Shown here in pieces: positions 19,618-28,583 of a stretch of 64,000 nt of DNA. The DNA comes from an uncultured Sphingomonadales bacterium (lineage in GTDB: Bacteria; Pseudomonadota; Alphaproteobacteria; Sphingomonadales; Rhodothalassiaceae). Positions within the stretch are counted from its first letter, which is position 1. The number at the start of each line of letters is the position of its first letter. The DNA lies in the NCBI GenBank assembly GCA_947499155.1, contig CANMND010000002.1, forward strand, positions 310,001 through 374,000. Direction: 5' to 3'. Below the pieces are notes generated by a model, which was not told the origin of the DNA, did no database searches, and saw only the letters and a program-made list of their open reading frames with translations. The translations under genes and the position numbers were made by a program.

Positions 19618-20370
19618 ATGACTGATATTCCACAAGAAACGACAATACCAGCAGTGATTCTCGTACGGCCTCAATTGGGTGAGAATATCGGTAAGACGGC
19701 ACGCGCCATGCTCAATTTCGGGCTGACTGACCTCCGTTTGGTCTCCCCGCGTGATGGCTGGCCAAATCCTGCAGCTGGACCCGCGGCGGCGGATGCTGAT
19801 CAGGTCCTGACCAATGCCCGGGTTTTTGATACCGTTGCTGAAGCCATTGCGGACCTCAATCATGTCTATGCTGCAACTGTGCGACACCGAGATATGGTCA
19901 AGACTGTCGTAACAGCTGAACAGGCAGCCGTAGAGCTGCATAGCCCGGACATCCGCGGCGGCCTGATGTTCGGGCCTGAACGCTCGGGGCTGAATAATGA
20001 CGATGTTGCCCTTGCTGACACAATCCTGACAATTCCCGTAAACCCCAAGTTTTCCAGCCTCAATCTCGCCCAGGCTGTGATTATTGCTGCTTATGAGTGG
20101 TACTGTTTCAAGAATGATATGGTCGCGCGTTTTGATAGCCGGATACTGGAACACGCGACGAAAGCCCAATATCAAGGTCTGTTCGATCAGCTTGAAGACG
20201 CCCTGTCTCAACGTGGGTATTTCAGGTCTGACGATCGCCGACCTGTACAGATGCGTATTCTAAAGACTTTGCTGCAAAATGGCGATTTCACATCACAGGA
20301 AATCAGCACTCTGCGTGGCGTCATTAAAAGCCTGACGTGGGATATTCGGCAACCCACAGACGATGAGTGA
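19618..20370 (+). CDS. trmJ: RNA methyltransferase, TrmJ-type (SpoU/TrmH family)
   Basis: 250 residues from ATG 19618. A GTG at 19591, 2 bases after the cysS stop and with GGAAAGGA 10 bases upstream, is a real alternative that adds nine residues. SPOUT-fold motifs: motif 1 VRPQLGENIGKTARAMLNFG, motif 2 GLMFGPERSGLNNDD, motif 3 IPVNPKFSSLNLAQAV. In bacteria TrmJ 2'-O-methylates position 32 in the tRNA anticodon loop. The C-terminal helical region of about 80 residues fits TrmJ rather than minimal TrmL. Last gene of the nadE-gltX-cysS run. Confidence 0.85.
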   Translation: MTDIPQETTIPAVILVRPQLGENIGKTARAMLNFGLTDLRLVSPRDGWPNPAAGPAAADADQVLTNARVFDTVAEAIADLNHVYAATVRHRDMVKTVVTAEQAAVELHSPDIRGGLMFGPERSGLNNDDVALADTILTIPVNPKFSSLNLAQAVIIAAYEWYCFKNDMVARFDSRILEHATKAQYQGLFDQLEDALSQRGYFRSDDRRPVQMRILKTLLQNGDFTSQEISTLRGVIKSLTWDIRQPTDDE

Positions 20371-20447
20371 TCACTTCAATATTTTACAACTAATATAGTC
20401 CGATCAGAAATTTAAGAATAATTTCATGTGAATTGTAATGCGTCCCC

Positions 20448-20468
20448 CATTAATCTGGATGATTAATG
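20448..20468. promoter_or_regulatory. CATTAATC/GATTAATG inverted repeat
   Basis: Perfect 8-base arms separated by TGGAT, a shape typical of a dimeric regulator site. It lies between two convergent genes, where an operator would not be expected unless a transcript starts here. Confidence 0.4.
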
Positions 20469-20699
20469 CATGCTCGTGATTCCATCTAAGAATTGAGGGC
20501 ACGGTATGGCAATTCAGCACAATTACATGTAGTTTATCAAAGTGTTACAAAACTGTATCAATAATACTTGTTTTGAGTAAGAGAGCGGAAAAATAAAAAA
20601 TTTCGCTATCAATTAATTCAAATTGTTTCTAACATAGGTGAATACGATCACGTTAGGGCATACGGCTTGATTACATCAGGCTCCCAAGCCCTGCGTGTC

Positions 20700-20728
20700 G
20701 CCCAGAGGGTCCCCATCACCCTCTGGGC
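20700..20728 (+). terminator. strong GC-rich hairpin, probable terminator
   Basis: GCCCAGAGGGT (20700-20710) pairs perfectly with ACCCTCTGGGC (20718-20728) around a 7-base loop. The plus strand continues ACCCGTTTTGTC, a weak T-run. It could end the trmJ transcript, 330 bases downstream, or a separate small RNA. Confidence 0.65.
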
Positions 20729-20747
20729 ACCCGTTTTGTCAATCAGT

Positions 20748-21512
20748 TCAATTTATTTGCGTCACAACATCAGCCACCAGCATATATCCCAATCGCCGAA
20801 CAGTACGGATCAGTTGAGGGTGAGAGTTATTACATTCCAGTTTTTTACGAAGACGTGTCACTTGAATATCAACGCTTCGCTCGGTTGCTTCCTCATCACC
20901 ATGGGTCATGGAAAGTATTTGTGAACGAGAAATGACCTGGTTAGGACATTCCAGCAAGGCCTCCAAAAGCTTATGCTCAGCATTAGAGAGTTGAATTATA
21001 ATGCCATTCTGATCGCTGATCGTTTGCCTTTTTATATCGACGACCCAGTCATCCACCTTAATTCTTGAACCTGTTAAGGTAAAAGACCTGTGCTGAGATT
21101 GACGCCTCGCTCTTAAGACAGCCTCGATACGTGCCGCCAGTTCATCAGGTTCAAACGGCTTTGTAATATAATCATCAGCACCTTCTTCAAGACCGCGGAT
21201 CCGCTGCTGAGTTTCTCCAAGGCCACTGAGGACGAGTACAGGAAGTCCAAGACGTGTGCTAAATTGCTTCACCAGGATCATCCCATCCAAATCTGGCAGG
21301 CGCAGGTCTATGATCGCGAGATCAAAATCTTGATCTGCATTCAATGCCAAGGCTTCGGCGCCGGTGCCAGCAGTCGCAACCTCATGCCCATGATCTTCAA
21401 GGCAACGCTTAACCAGAGTCAGAATATCTGTATCGTCATCAACGACAAGGATCGTCGCTGGAATGCACCTGGACGGAATTATCTCCGTCACTTCATGTGC
21501 GTATGCTGACAT
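20748..21512 (-). CDS. OmpR-family response regulator
   Basis: 254 residues from ATG 21512, which has GGGAGA 6 bases upstream; an ATG at 21527 would add five residues. The receiver has VVDDDTD, phospho-acceptor Asp in IIDLRLPDLDG and Lys in ITKPFEPDE. The C-terminal winged-helix domain (NAEHKLLEALLECPNQVISR; SVDIQVTRLRKKLE; IRTVRRLGYML) binds DNA. The start overlaps the end of the upstream hybrid kinase gene by about 20 bases, so the two form a two-component unit with that kinase as the likely partner. The regulon is not visible here. Confidence 0.9.
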   Translation of the reverse strand: MSAYAHEVTEIIPSRCIPATILVVDDDTDILTLVKRCLEDHGHEVATAGTGAEALALNADQDFDLAIIDLRLPDLDGMILVKQFSTRLGLPVLVLSGLGETQQRIRGLEEGADDYITKPFEPDELAARIEAVLRARRQSQHRSFTLTGSRIKVDDWVVDIKRQTISDQNGIIIQLSNAEHKLLEALLECPNQVISRSQILSMTHGDEEATERSVDIQVTRLRKKLECNNSHPQLIRTVRRLGYMLVADVVTQIN

Positions 21513-24258
21513 CTGTGTTCTCCCCATTATCAGTTAGTGGGACATCAATCCCAACGGAAATTCGGCTCTTACTTTTCTTTACCGCTGCGAAATTTACTTG
21601 AATAATATCGAAAAGATCATTTGGTATTATGGGTTTGCTCACAAGCGCATCCACTCCCCATAAATGATGTTGCTGGATGGTCCGGTCGTCAATCAGGGCA
21701 CTCATCAATATGAAAGGCACATTTGACCCGTGCTTCCTGATTTCCTTCACTAGGCCTTCACCGCCCAATCCCGGCATGCCCAAATCACTGAGAACAAGAT
21801 CGCAAGGATTGCCTGCAACAAGATACTCCAGTGCCGGCCGACCATCGGGCGCGCATGTGACCTGGTAATTATTATCTGACAAAATACGAGCGAGAAGCTC
21901 GCACACCTTTGGGTCATCTTCGACCACCAGAATGTTCTCGCCGTTTCCCATTGTCTGATTGACAGCTTTTTTGGTATTTATGGTGGGAGAATAGGCTCTT
22001 ATCGGAAGATAAATCTCAAAACGTGTCCCTAGTCCAGGCGAGGTTTTTACCAAAATGGCGCCATCATGGGCGCGGACCACTCCATGAGCTACAGACAGGC
22101 CAAGACCCGTTCCCTTGCCATGGCGCTTCGTGGTGTAAAAGGGCTCAAAAATACGATCCATGTCTGTGGTAGAAATGCCAATCCCCGTATCTTCCACCCA
22201 AAAGCGGATATGGCCTGTCCCTGAGCTGCCGTCACCAAGGCCATACTCACGGCGGACTTTTTCCCAATCACCGTTAGTGTCGCTGCCCAGATTTAGCGTC
22301 CCACCGTCCGGCATTGCTTGAAGTGCATTATAACAAAGATTCAGAACCAGCTGTCCGATCAATGTCTTATTGCATGGCAAGGTCAAACCTTCACATCCGG
22401 GTACGAAATTCAGTTTGACGGATTGAGGAATACTTCCGGCCAGAAGATCCAGTGTAGATGCAAGGATATCATCGATGTTTTCTGGATTCAGCGGAGGTTC
22501 AATTTTCTGCCCAAACATGAGGATCTGCTTAACCATGTCACGGGCCTTTTCCATGCCAGCAATAATCCTGTCCATGTCTTGGAACGGACGACTTTCTGGT
22601 GCAAGGGCATTCTTCACAAGGTGCGAGTAACCAAGGATAGGCGTCAGTATATTATTAAAATCATGGGCAATACCGCCAGCAATCTGCCCCAGGGTTTCCA
22701 ATCGACGTGAACGTTCACGAGTAGCTGCCAGTTTCTTTTCTTCCCGCCGAAGCAGGACCTTTTCAGTTACATCGCGATGAACACTGACAATTCGATCAAT
22801 GGAACCATTTCTGGACCGAACTGGCATGGCAAGACATTCAAGATAAAGATTACCGTTTTTTGGGCAGTCGAGGCTGTAAGTCACCTCATAACGACCAGTC
22901 CTTGCTACACTTTCTGCGATAGAGACCAGTCTGCGATGAACAGCATTACTTGGAGCCTCATGTTCAAGAAGGCCAAGAATGCGACGGGCACTGGCGTTAA
23001 ATTCCTCTATAACGCCTCTGTCATCAGTGACAACAACCGCTTCACTCATATGCTCTATTACCAATGTCTGGCGCTGTATTTCGTCCTGATGCCGTTGGCG
23101 TTCTGTTATGTCACGGTGGACTCCAATCATACCGATATGATTGCCCTGATCATCATAAAAGGGCTGAACATTGCACTCAGACAGAATTCTTTGACCGTTT
23201 TTCGTTATGAGAAAGACCTCGCCGCACCAACGTTCCCCCGCAAGAAGGCAAGACACTATATGGTCTGCGAGCACTTGGTTGGTTTTATCCCCAGCCGAAA
23301 CTACGTCGAGAAACCGTTTTCCCTTTAAATCATCAAGTCCATATCCATAAAGCTTCTCAACAGCAGGATTACAGTCGCGAGTAAAGCCAAACTGGTCAGC
23401 AATGATCACACCTTCCGACAATTGTGCAATGATTCTGTCTTGTCGCTCCAGCCTCCTTCTGTCCCGAGCCTGTTCCGTAATGTCACGGTAAAGAGCCAAA
23501 TAGCCCACATGACCCAATGTCAGATCACGACGAGGAGTGATGTGCCCCTGAAGAGTGCGGCGTCTTCGGTCTTTGTCGAGAATATCAATTTCAAAATCAT
23601 GGCGTCCGCGCTGCGCCATGGCGCTTTCAAGCTCTGCTATAAAATCATTATAGCCGATCCTGGCACGCACGCCATGTGGCGGAAGATAATGCTCTTTCCC
23701 CTTCTGGTGCAAAGTAGGAAATATGCGCTGAAATGCTGGATTATAATATGTGATGCGATACGCAAGATCCGTCAAAACGACTGCATAAGGCAGCTGGCGG
23801 ATAATCGCGCCATCACGTTCTTTCTCTTCAGATGCACGCATGGATCGCGTGATATCTGTGTATGTCGCAACCACATAGCCATTTGCCGCTCGCCGGTAGT
23901 CGATTTCAACGATGCGCCCGCTATTTAGGTACAGCTCGATTGAAGAATGTGCTCGTGTCGCGAGTGCTGCACCCAATTGCTGAATGATATTGCTCTGCTC
24001 TGATTGGCCATAAAGCCCACGATCACAATCATAAGCAATAAAGGCCTGGAAAGGTGTACCGGGAATACATAATTCTGCCGGGTAATCCATGAGCACACGA
24101 AATGGACGATTGGCCAGTGACAAATTCATATTATGATCAAATACGACGATGCCATGCTTGACGAGATCAAGCGAGTGAATCACTTCTGAATTGCCAATTT
24201 TATGGATTTGCAAATCGTCCGGCACGGTTGAGCCATCCCATATTGCCTTATAATACAA
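21493..24258 (-). CDS. multi-PAS hybrid sensor histidine kinase
   Basis: Up to 921 residues, soluble, with no membrane segment. Four PAS-type modules (about residues 25-140, 150-265, 270-390 and 395-500) lead to a HisKA domain with phospho-acceptor H532 (GGIAHDFNNILTP, as in NtrB-like kinases). A HATPase_c domain (NLCYNALQAM; GTGLGLSVAHGVV) and a C-terminal receiver (VVEDDPKV; acceptor in VLSDLGMPGLGG; VSKP) follow. It is probably a cytoplasmic redox or ligand sensor. The open frame begins with TTG at 24258; GTG at 24225 is an alternative. The 3' end overlaps the OmpR-type regulator gene. Confidence 0.87.
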   Translation of the reverse strand: MYYKAIWDGSTVPDDLQIHKIGNSEVIHSLDLVKHGIVVFDHNMNLSLANRPFRVLMDYPAELCIPGTPFQAFIAYDCDRGLYGQSEQSNIIQQLGAALATRAHSSIELYLNSGRIVEIDYRRAANGYVVATYTDITRSMRASEEKERDGAIIRQLPYAVVLTDLAYRITYYNPAFQRIFPTLHQKGKEHYLPPHGVRARIGYNDFIAELESAMAQRGRHDFEIDILDKDRRRRTLQGHITPRRDLTLGHVGYLALYRDITEQARDRRRLERQDRIIAQLSEGVIIADQFGFTRDCNPAVEKLYGYGLDDLKGKRFLDVVSAGDKTNQVLADHIVSCLLAGERWCGEVFLITKNGQRILSECNVQPFYDDQGNHIGMIGVHRDITERQRHQDEIQRQTLVIEHMSEAVVVTDDRGVIEEFNASARRILGLLEHEAPSNAVHRRLVSIAESVARTGRYEVTYSLDCPKNGNLYLECLAMPVRSRNGSIDRIVSVHRDVTEKVLLRREEKKLAATRERSRRLETLGQIAGGIAHDFNNILTPILGYSHLVKNALAPESRPFQDMDRIIAGMEKARDMVKQILMFGQKIEPPLNPENIDDILASTLDLLAGSIPQSVKLNFVPGCEGLTLPCNKTLIGQLVLNLCYNALQAMPDGGTLNLGSDTNGDWEKVRREYGLGDGSSGTGHIRFWVEDTGIGISTTDMDRIFEPFYTTKRHGKGTGLGLSVAHGVVRAHDGAILVKTSPGLGTRFEIYLPIRAYSPTINTKKAVNQTMGNGENILVVEDDPKVCELLARILSDNNYQVTCAPDGRPALEYLVAGNPCDLVLSDLGMPGLGGEGLVKEIRKHGSNVPFILMSALIDDRTIQQHHLWGVDALVSKPIIPNDLFDIIQVNFAAVKKSKSRISVGIDVPLTDNGENTDVSIRT

Positions 24259-24355
24259 CCACTATTAACACAGATTATGCCACAAGATTCAACTAAAAGG
24301 CTATGTATGATCCCAAGATCACCAATTTTCTGCATTTTACAGCTGTGCTTTATGT

Positions 24356-25039
24356 TTAAAGCAGATCAGGTTCAGGCTCAATTTGGGCAAATTTTTCAAA
24401 ATGTGGGGGAAGTGGAGCGCAAGCCGTAACTTGCTCACTATCCGCATAAAGAGGAATGCTGATTTTCCAGGAATGAAGACAAAGGGGCAGGGCGGGATTA
24501 CCCAGTTTGGCATAGCGGGGCTCGCCAAAAATCGGCCAACCCATTTCAGAAAGATGCACACGCAACTGGTGTGTTCTGCCAGTTAGGGGAGTAAGTTTCA
24601 CAAGATGAAATTCTTCACGACTAGCCAGAAGTTTGTAGTCTGTTACTGACGGTTTACCAGCCGGATCGACCACCATTCGCCAGCCGTCTTCTCTTGTACT
24701 TGTTTTTAAAAGAGGTAAAGAGATGCGCCCGGTTTGAGGGGAAGGGCGCACTTTTGTGATTGCCAGATATGTCTTGGATACCTGCCCTTGACTAAATAAA
24801 CGCCCCAACCGCCTTAAGGCCTTTGGATGGCGACCCAGAACAAGGCAGCCGCTGGTATCAGCATCCAAGCGATGGGCAAGGGCGGGTAGGCGAGGCAAAC
24901 CAAAACGCAATTGGCCGAAATAATCCTCAAGGCTTGGTTTGTTGGCTGGCCCCTTGTGAACAGCGATACCCGCGGGCTTGTTCAGAATAATGATTCGGGA
25001 ATCGCGAAAAAGGACACGGGGCAGAAGATCTAGCGTCAT
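24356..25039 (-). CDS. RluA-family RNA pseudouridine synthase
   Basis: 227 residues from ATG 25039, which has AGGACC upstream. The open frame runs further up into the tRNA-Ser gene, which cannot be coding. The catalytic motif HRLDADTSGCLVLGR contains the Asp that attacks the target uridine. The flanking LNKPAGIAVHKGP and LTGRTHQLRVHLSEMGWPI segments are typical of RluA/RluC/TruC proteins. No S4 domain is seen, so it is closer to RluA or TruC than to RluC/D. The target (23S rRNA or tRNA) is not determined. Confidence 0.88.
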   Translation of the reverse strand: MTLDLLPRVLFRDSRIIILNKPAGIAVHKGPANKPSLEDYFGQLRFGLPRLPALAHRLDADTSGCLVLGRHPKALRRLGRLFSQGQVSKTYLAITKVRPSPQTGRISLPLLKTSTREDGWRMVVDPAGKPSVTDYKLLASREEFHLVKLTPLTGRTHQLRVHLSEMGWPIFGEPRYAKLGNPALPLCLHSWKISIPLYADSEQVTACAPLPPHFEKFAQIEPEPDLL

Positions 25040-25133
25040 GATGGTCAGGTCCTGCAGACAAGGGAATTGACAAGTCCTGAAGTCGCCAATGTGGCATGTA
25101 CCGGGACTGGGCATCTTATCAAGCCATAGGTAA

Positions 25134-25223
25134 TGGCGGGCGGGGTGGGATTCGAACCCACGAAGGGCTTGCACCCTTGCCGGTTTTCAAGACCGGTGCA
25201 TTCAACCGCTCTGCCACCCGCCC
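25134..25223 (-). tRNA. tRNA-Ser (anticodon UGA)
   Basis: A 90-base tRNA with a 7-pair acceptor stem (GGGCGGG with CCCGCCC), an anticodon arm CCGGTCTTGAAAACCGG giving anticodon TGA, a long class II variable arm (about CAAGGGTGCAAGCCCTTC), a T-arm GTGGGTTCGAATCCCAC and an encoded 3' CCA. It reads UCA and other UCN codons. It lies 94 bases upstream of the pseudouridine synthase gene on the same strand. Confidence 0.97.
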
Positions 25224-25310
25224 CCAATGACCAGATCATCGCTGCTGGACGATGCTCATATGGCCGATCCTGATCGTGAATGGAAGCCATTTTCTGCAAA
25301 TATTGCAAAT

Positions 25311-26528
25311 TTATGCATGGTCAGGCGGCTGGCTGCTTATCAGAAGGCAGAGACAAACCAGTAACATCATAACTGGATAGGGATAATATAATGTGCCATC
25401 CACCAGCGAGAAGCCTAGTAGGCAAGCAAATCCCATAAGCGCAGGAAGTGAAGGATCTGGCCCACTTTTGATGGCACGGCGGACGTGCCTTATTGCAAAA
25501 ATCAAAAGCAGCATCATCAGCATTAAGCCCACGAAACCCCATTGATAGAAATACTGCACGAATACGTTATGCGGGTGATTGAAATAAGTCCTGGCCAAAG
25601 GGATATCATACTTGAATTGCCCTTCGCCCCAACCCAATAATGGACGCTCAAGTCCTTGTGCCACCGTCTGTTTCCAGATGGCAACGCGACCACTACTGAC
25701 GGCATTCAGTGTGCCCCTGTCAGTTCGTCCCAACATACTCATGGGACCCCAGGAAGGGTCAGGCGGCACCCAGACACTGGCAAGAACCAAAGCTGGAAGG
25801 CATGCAAGTAACGCAACAAGCGCGGACTGACGTGCCTTAACCCATCCCGACAGGCATAAAACGGAGCCACCCATGAAAAGGAGTGCGAAAATACCACCTC
25901 GTGAGCCTGTCCAGAAAAGCAGGGCAAGGCCGAGAACCACACCAATCAAGGCCCAGTGCTTGCGACCCTCCACAAACAGGCCAAGCGCCAGCGCAACCAG
26001 CAGAGCTCCATAATAACCAAGATGACGAACATTGGTGACCGCTGCCCCAAAACGGATCCATTGGAAGTCCGGGCTTGTTGCGACCGAAAGAGCAAGGCCG
26101 TAGACGATCACTGTAAATACACACAAGCCAACCACTATTGCGGACACCAAAGATGTCTGATCTTGGCGTTTGAAAAGACTGTATGTTGCAAATGCAAAAA
26201 GTATATGCCCCCAGCCAATAACAAGCTGGACAATTGCCATGCCCTGATGTCCAGCTACAAACGCAGCCGTATAAATCTGGATTGCGATAAGTGCGAGTAT
26301 TGGCAGGACCACCTTAAGCGGTGTCGAGCGTATAGCCGGCAACAAACGTCCTGTGAGCGCTGCCAGACATATAACAGTGTATTCGACCAGAATAACCGGT
26401 AGGGAAAAACTGCGTACCGGATTAAAAGCCATATCGCGCTCCCAGGTGATGAGCGCAAATATGATAGGTGCCATCGCGATTAGAAGCAGGGCTGTAAAAC
26501 GTGTAATGGCTTGTGCCTTGTTGGCCAT
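25311..26528 (-). CDS. O-antigen ligase family protein (Wzy_C domain)
   Basis: 405 residues from ATG 26528; a TTG at 26579 with a better ribosome site would add 17. The protein is polytopic with about ten to twelve membrane segments. The large periplasmic loop before the last segments carries LGWGEGQFKYDIP and the FNHPHNVFVQ motif, with the conserved histidine typical of WaaL ligases and Wzy-like polymerases. It transfers or polymerises undecaprenyl-linked glycan at the periplasmic side of the inner membrane. Ligase versus polymerase cannot be distinguished from the motif. It may work with the glycan genes at the left end, but it is not linked to them. Confidence 0.82.
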   Translation of the reverse strand: MANKAQAITRFTALLLIAMAPIIFALITWERDMAFNPVRSFSLPVILVEYTVICLAALTGRLLPAIRSTPLKVVLPILALIAIQIYTAAFVAGHQGMAIVQLVIGWGHILFAFATYSLFKRQDQTSLVSAIVVGLCVFTVIVYGLALSVATSPDFQWIRFGAAVTNVRHLGYYGALLVALALGLFVEGRKHWALIGVVLGLALLFWTGSRGGIFALLFMGGSVLCLSGWVKARQSALVALLACLPALVLASVWVPPDPSWGPMSMLGRTDRGTLNAVSSGRVAIWKQTVAQGLERPLLGWGEGQFKYDIPLARTYFNHPHNVFVQYFYQWGFVGLMLMMLLLIFAIRHVRRAIKSGPDPSLPALMGFACLLGFSLVDGTLYYPYPVMMLLVCLCLLISSQPPDHA

Positions 26529-26726
26529 AATAGCTTTTATCTCATCAAAATAAACCTGTTTCCACCAATCCTTAAGCAAGGCGTTTCCTACTGTCTTCGC
26601 CCATATTCATGCTTGCGAAATCTGTACACAATGTGGACACTGCCCCAAAACCGCCCCACAAGACAGGCAATGCCTCGGATCGGGTGTTCGTTTTGATCCG
26701 CGCATCATGCACCAAGGAAAGACTAT

Positions 26727-27752
26727 ATGCGACTTTTGCCATTTCTTTTAGCCCTGTTTGTGATTTGGCCAGTGGCTGGTCACGCAGAAAATGAGGGACA
26801 GCTTCCTTTTGATCAGTGGCTGGAAGGTGTCCGCATTGAAGCCCTTGAGCGCGGCATATCTGAAGAAACGGTCAGTTCTGCACTTCATGATCTGAAGCCC
26901 AACGAGAGAGTTGTGGCGTTGGATCGCAAACAGCCAGAATTTACACAGACATTTGAGCAGTATCTCGCTGCCCGTGTCTCGGAAGCGCGTATCAAGCGGG
27001 GCCGTGAGGTGATGGCGCTTCATCGTGACAGCCTGCGGGCGGTCGCCGATCATTACGGCGTCCAGCCACGCTTTATTGCCGCTATTTGGGGGATGGAAAC
27101 CAACTATGGCGGCTATACCGGTGGGATGAGCGTCATTCAGTCCCTGGCAACATTGGCCTGGGATCCCAGACGTTCACGCTTTTTTCGCTCGCAGCTCTTT
27201 GCGGCGCTGGAAATCATCGATGAGGGTCATATCACGGCTCAAGACATGCTTGGGTCATGGGCAGGTGCCATGGGCCAAAGCCAGTTCATGCCAGCAAGCT
27301 TTAAAGCCTATGCCCAGGATTTTGATGGCGATGGCCGCCGCGACATCTGGACGACAGAAGTCGATGTCTTTGCCTCTATCGCCCATTATCTTGCATCCCA
27401 TGGCTGGCGAGGAGACATGACATGGGGCAGGGCAGTCAGCATTCCTGATGATATGGCGCCGGATAACGCTGACCTTGCGCAGTTGGAGACGCCAAAAAGC
27501 TGTGCCCGTGCGCTCAGAAGCCATAGCCGCAATCTCTCGCTTGCTGAGTGGCAGGAAAAAGGCGTTCGTCGCCTTGATGGCAGTGCATTGCCAGACGTGG
27601 ATGCTATGGCGTCGATGGTACAACCCGGTAGTACAAAGGGTCAGGCATATCTGACTTATTCCAACTTCCGTGCCATATTGAGCTATAACTGCTCAAATCT
27701 TTATGCCATGGCCGTCGGGCAATTGGCAGATGCACTGCGGGACGCGGAATAG
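26727..27752 (+). CDS. lytic murein transglycosylase (MltB-type)
   Basis: 341 residues with a Sec signal peptide (about residues 1-20, ending GHAE). The SLT family 3 (MltB) catalytic glutamate lies in AAIWGMETNYGGYTG. Downstream are the QSLATLAWDPRRS and GAMGQSQFMPASFKAYAQDF segments and the calcium-loop-like DFDGDGRRDIW. It cleaves peptidoglycan glycan strands, giving 1,6-anhydromuramyl ends. No C-terminal peptidoglycan-binding domain remains. First gene of a plus-strand envelope/DNA-replication run; rlpA starts 20 bases later. Confidence 0.9.
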   Translation: MRLLPFLLALFVIWPVAGHAENEGQLPFDQWLEGVRIEALERGISEETVSSALHDLKPNERVVALDRKQPEFTQTFEQYLAARVSEARIKRGREVMALHRDSLRAVADHYGVQPRFIAAIWGMETNYGGYTGGMSVIQSLATLAWDPRRSRFFRSQLFAALEIIDEGHITAQDMLGSWAGAMGQSQFMPASFKAYAQDFDGDGRRDIWTTEVDVFASIAHYLASHGWRGDMTWGRAVSIPDDMAPDNADLAQLETPKSCARALRSHSRNLSLAEWQEKGVRRLDGSALPDVDAMASMVQPGSTKGQAYLTYSNFRAILSYNCSNLYAMAVGQLADALRDAE

Positions 27753-27772
27753 TCATCGGGGGCAGGGAGACT

Positions 27773-28558
27773 ATGCAACACATATCTTTGATCCGCTTTC
27801 TGATATTTTCCGGCATTGCGATGCTGTTGGCTGCCTGCAGCACCATCGGGTCTGGTCACGGCCCGGCAACCAGTAGTCCGCCTGCTACATCTGCGGGGCA
27901 AAAAGTCGGCAATCCCTATCAAATCGCCGGGGTCTGGTATTATCCGGCAATAAACAACGATTATGACGAAATCGGCACTGCGTCATGGTATGGCTCAAAA
28001 TTCCACGGACGTCCGACAGCCAATGGCGAGATTTTCAACATGAACCATGTGACAGCAGCACATCCGACATTGCCGCTTCCAAGTACGGTTCGCGTTACCA
28101 ATCTCGATAATGGGCGCACCCTGACCGTAAGAGTTAATGACCGTGGTCCGTTTGCCCGCGGAAGAATTTTGGACCTGTCGCGTCGGTCTGCCCAACTTCT
28201 GGGATTTGAAAAGCAAGGTGTTGCCAAGGTTAGGGTGCAACTGGTGCGCTCTGACGGCACTGTGGCCGATAGAAATCGCACGTCCAAACCACGCCTCCTT
28301 GCCTCAAATGAACGACCCATTGGCCCTCTTTTTGTCCAAGTTGGTGCCTTTGGAGATCGGGACAACGCCCAGCGCTTGCAGAAAACACTGAATAGTTTGG
28401 GAAAAGTCGCGATTGATGATGCACTGACAGAAACTGGTATCATCTACCGCGTTCGCCTTGGTCCCTTTAAAACTGAACAGGATGCACAGCGCATGCTTGA
28501 CCGGGTAAGGCAACAGGGCTTTTATGACGCACGGATATTTACGGACCATCTGGGATGA
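27773..28558 (+). CDS. rlpA: septal ring lytic transglycosylase RlpA family lipoprotein
   Basis: 261 residues. A lipoprotein signal ends in the lipobox LLAAC (Cys about residue 22). A double-psi beta-barrel RlpA domain (IGTASWYGSKFHGRPTANGE; VRVNDRGPFARGRILDLSR) is followed by a C-terminal SPOR domain (about residues 185-260, VQVGAFGDRDNAQ) that binds denuded septal peptidoglycan. RlpA cleaves naked glycan strands in some species. The stop lies shortly before the start of the carboxypeptidase gene, consistent with one cell-wall operon. Confidence 0.9.
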   Translation: MQHISLIRFLIFSGIAMLLAACSTIGSGHGPATSSPPATSAGQKVGNPYQIAGVWYYPAINNDYDEIGTASWYGSKFHGRPTANGEIFNMNHVTAAHPTLPLPSTVRVTNLDNGRTLTVRVNDRGPFARGRILDLSRRSAQLLGFEKQGVAKVRVQLVRSDGTVADRNRTSKPRLLASNERPIGPLFVQVGAFGDRDNAQRLQKTLNSLGKVAIDDALTETGIIYRVRLGPFKTEQDAQRMLDRVRQQGFYDARIFTDHLG

Positions 28559-28583
28559 TCACTCATCAAAGGATGACGACGCC

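Larger units (their letters stand above)
20371..20747. other. AT-rich intergenic region with dyad and strong hairpin
   Basis: 377 bases between the convergent trmJ and OmpR-type regulator genes. It holds a CATTAATC(5)GATTAATG dyad at 20448-20468, an AT-rich tract, a GGCTTG/CAAGCC stem at 20664-20690 and the strong hairpin at 20700-20728. No coding sequence is supported. The layout would suit a small plus-strand RNA ending near 20735. Confidence 0.5.

Noticed and set aside
19147-20211. Long minus-strand open frame opposite cysS/trmJ
   Set aside because: It lies entirely opposite two clear genes, and the protein has no recognisable motif.
22777-23928. Two plus-strand open frames opposite the PAS kinase
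   Set aside because: No motifs and no ribosome sites; the kinase frame is continuous and domain-rich.
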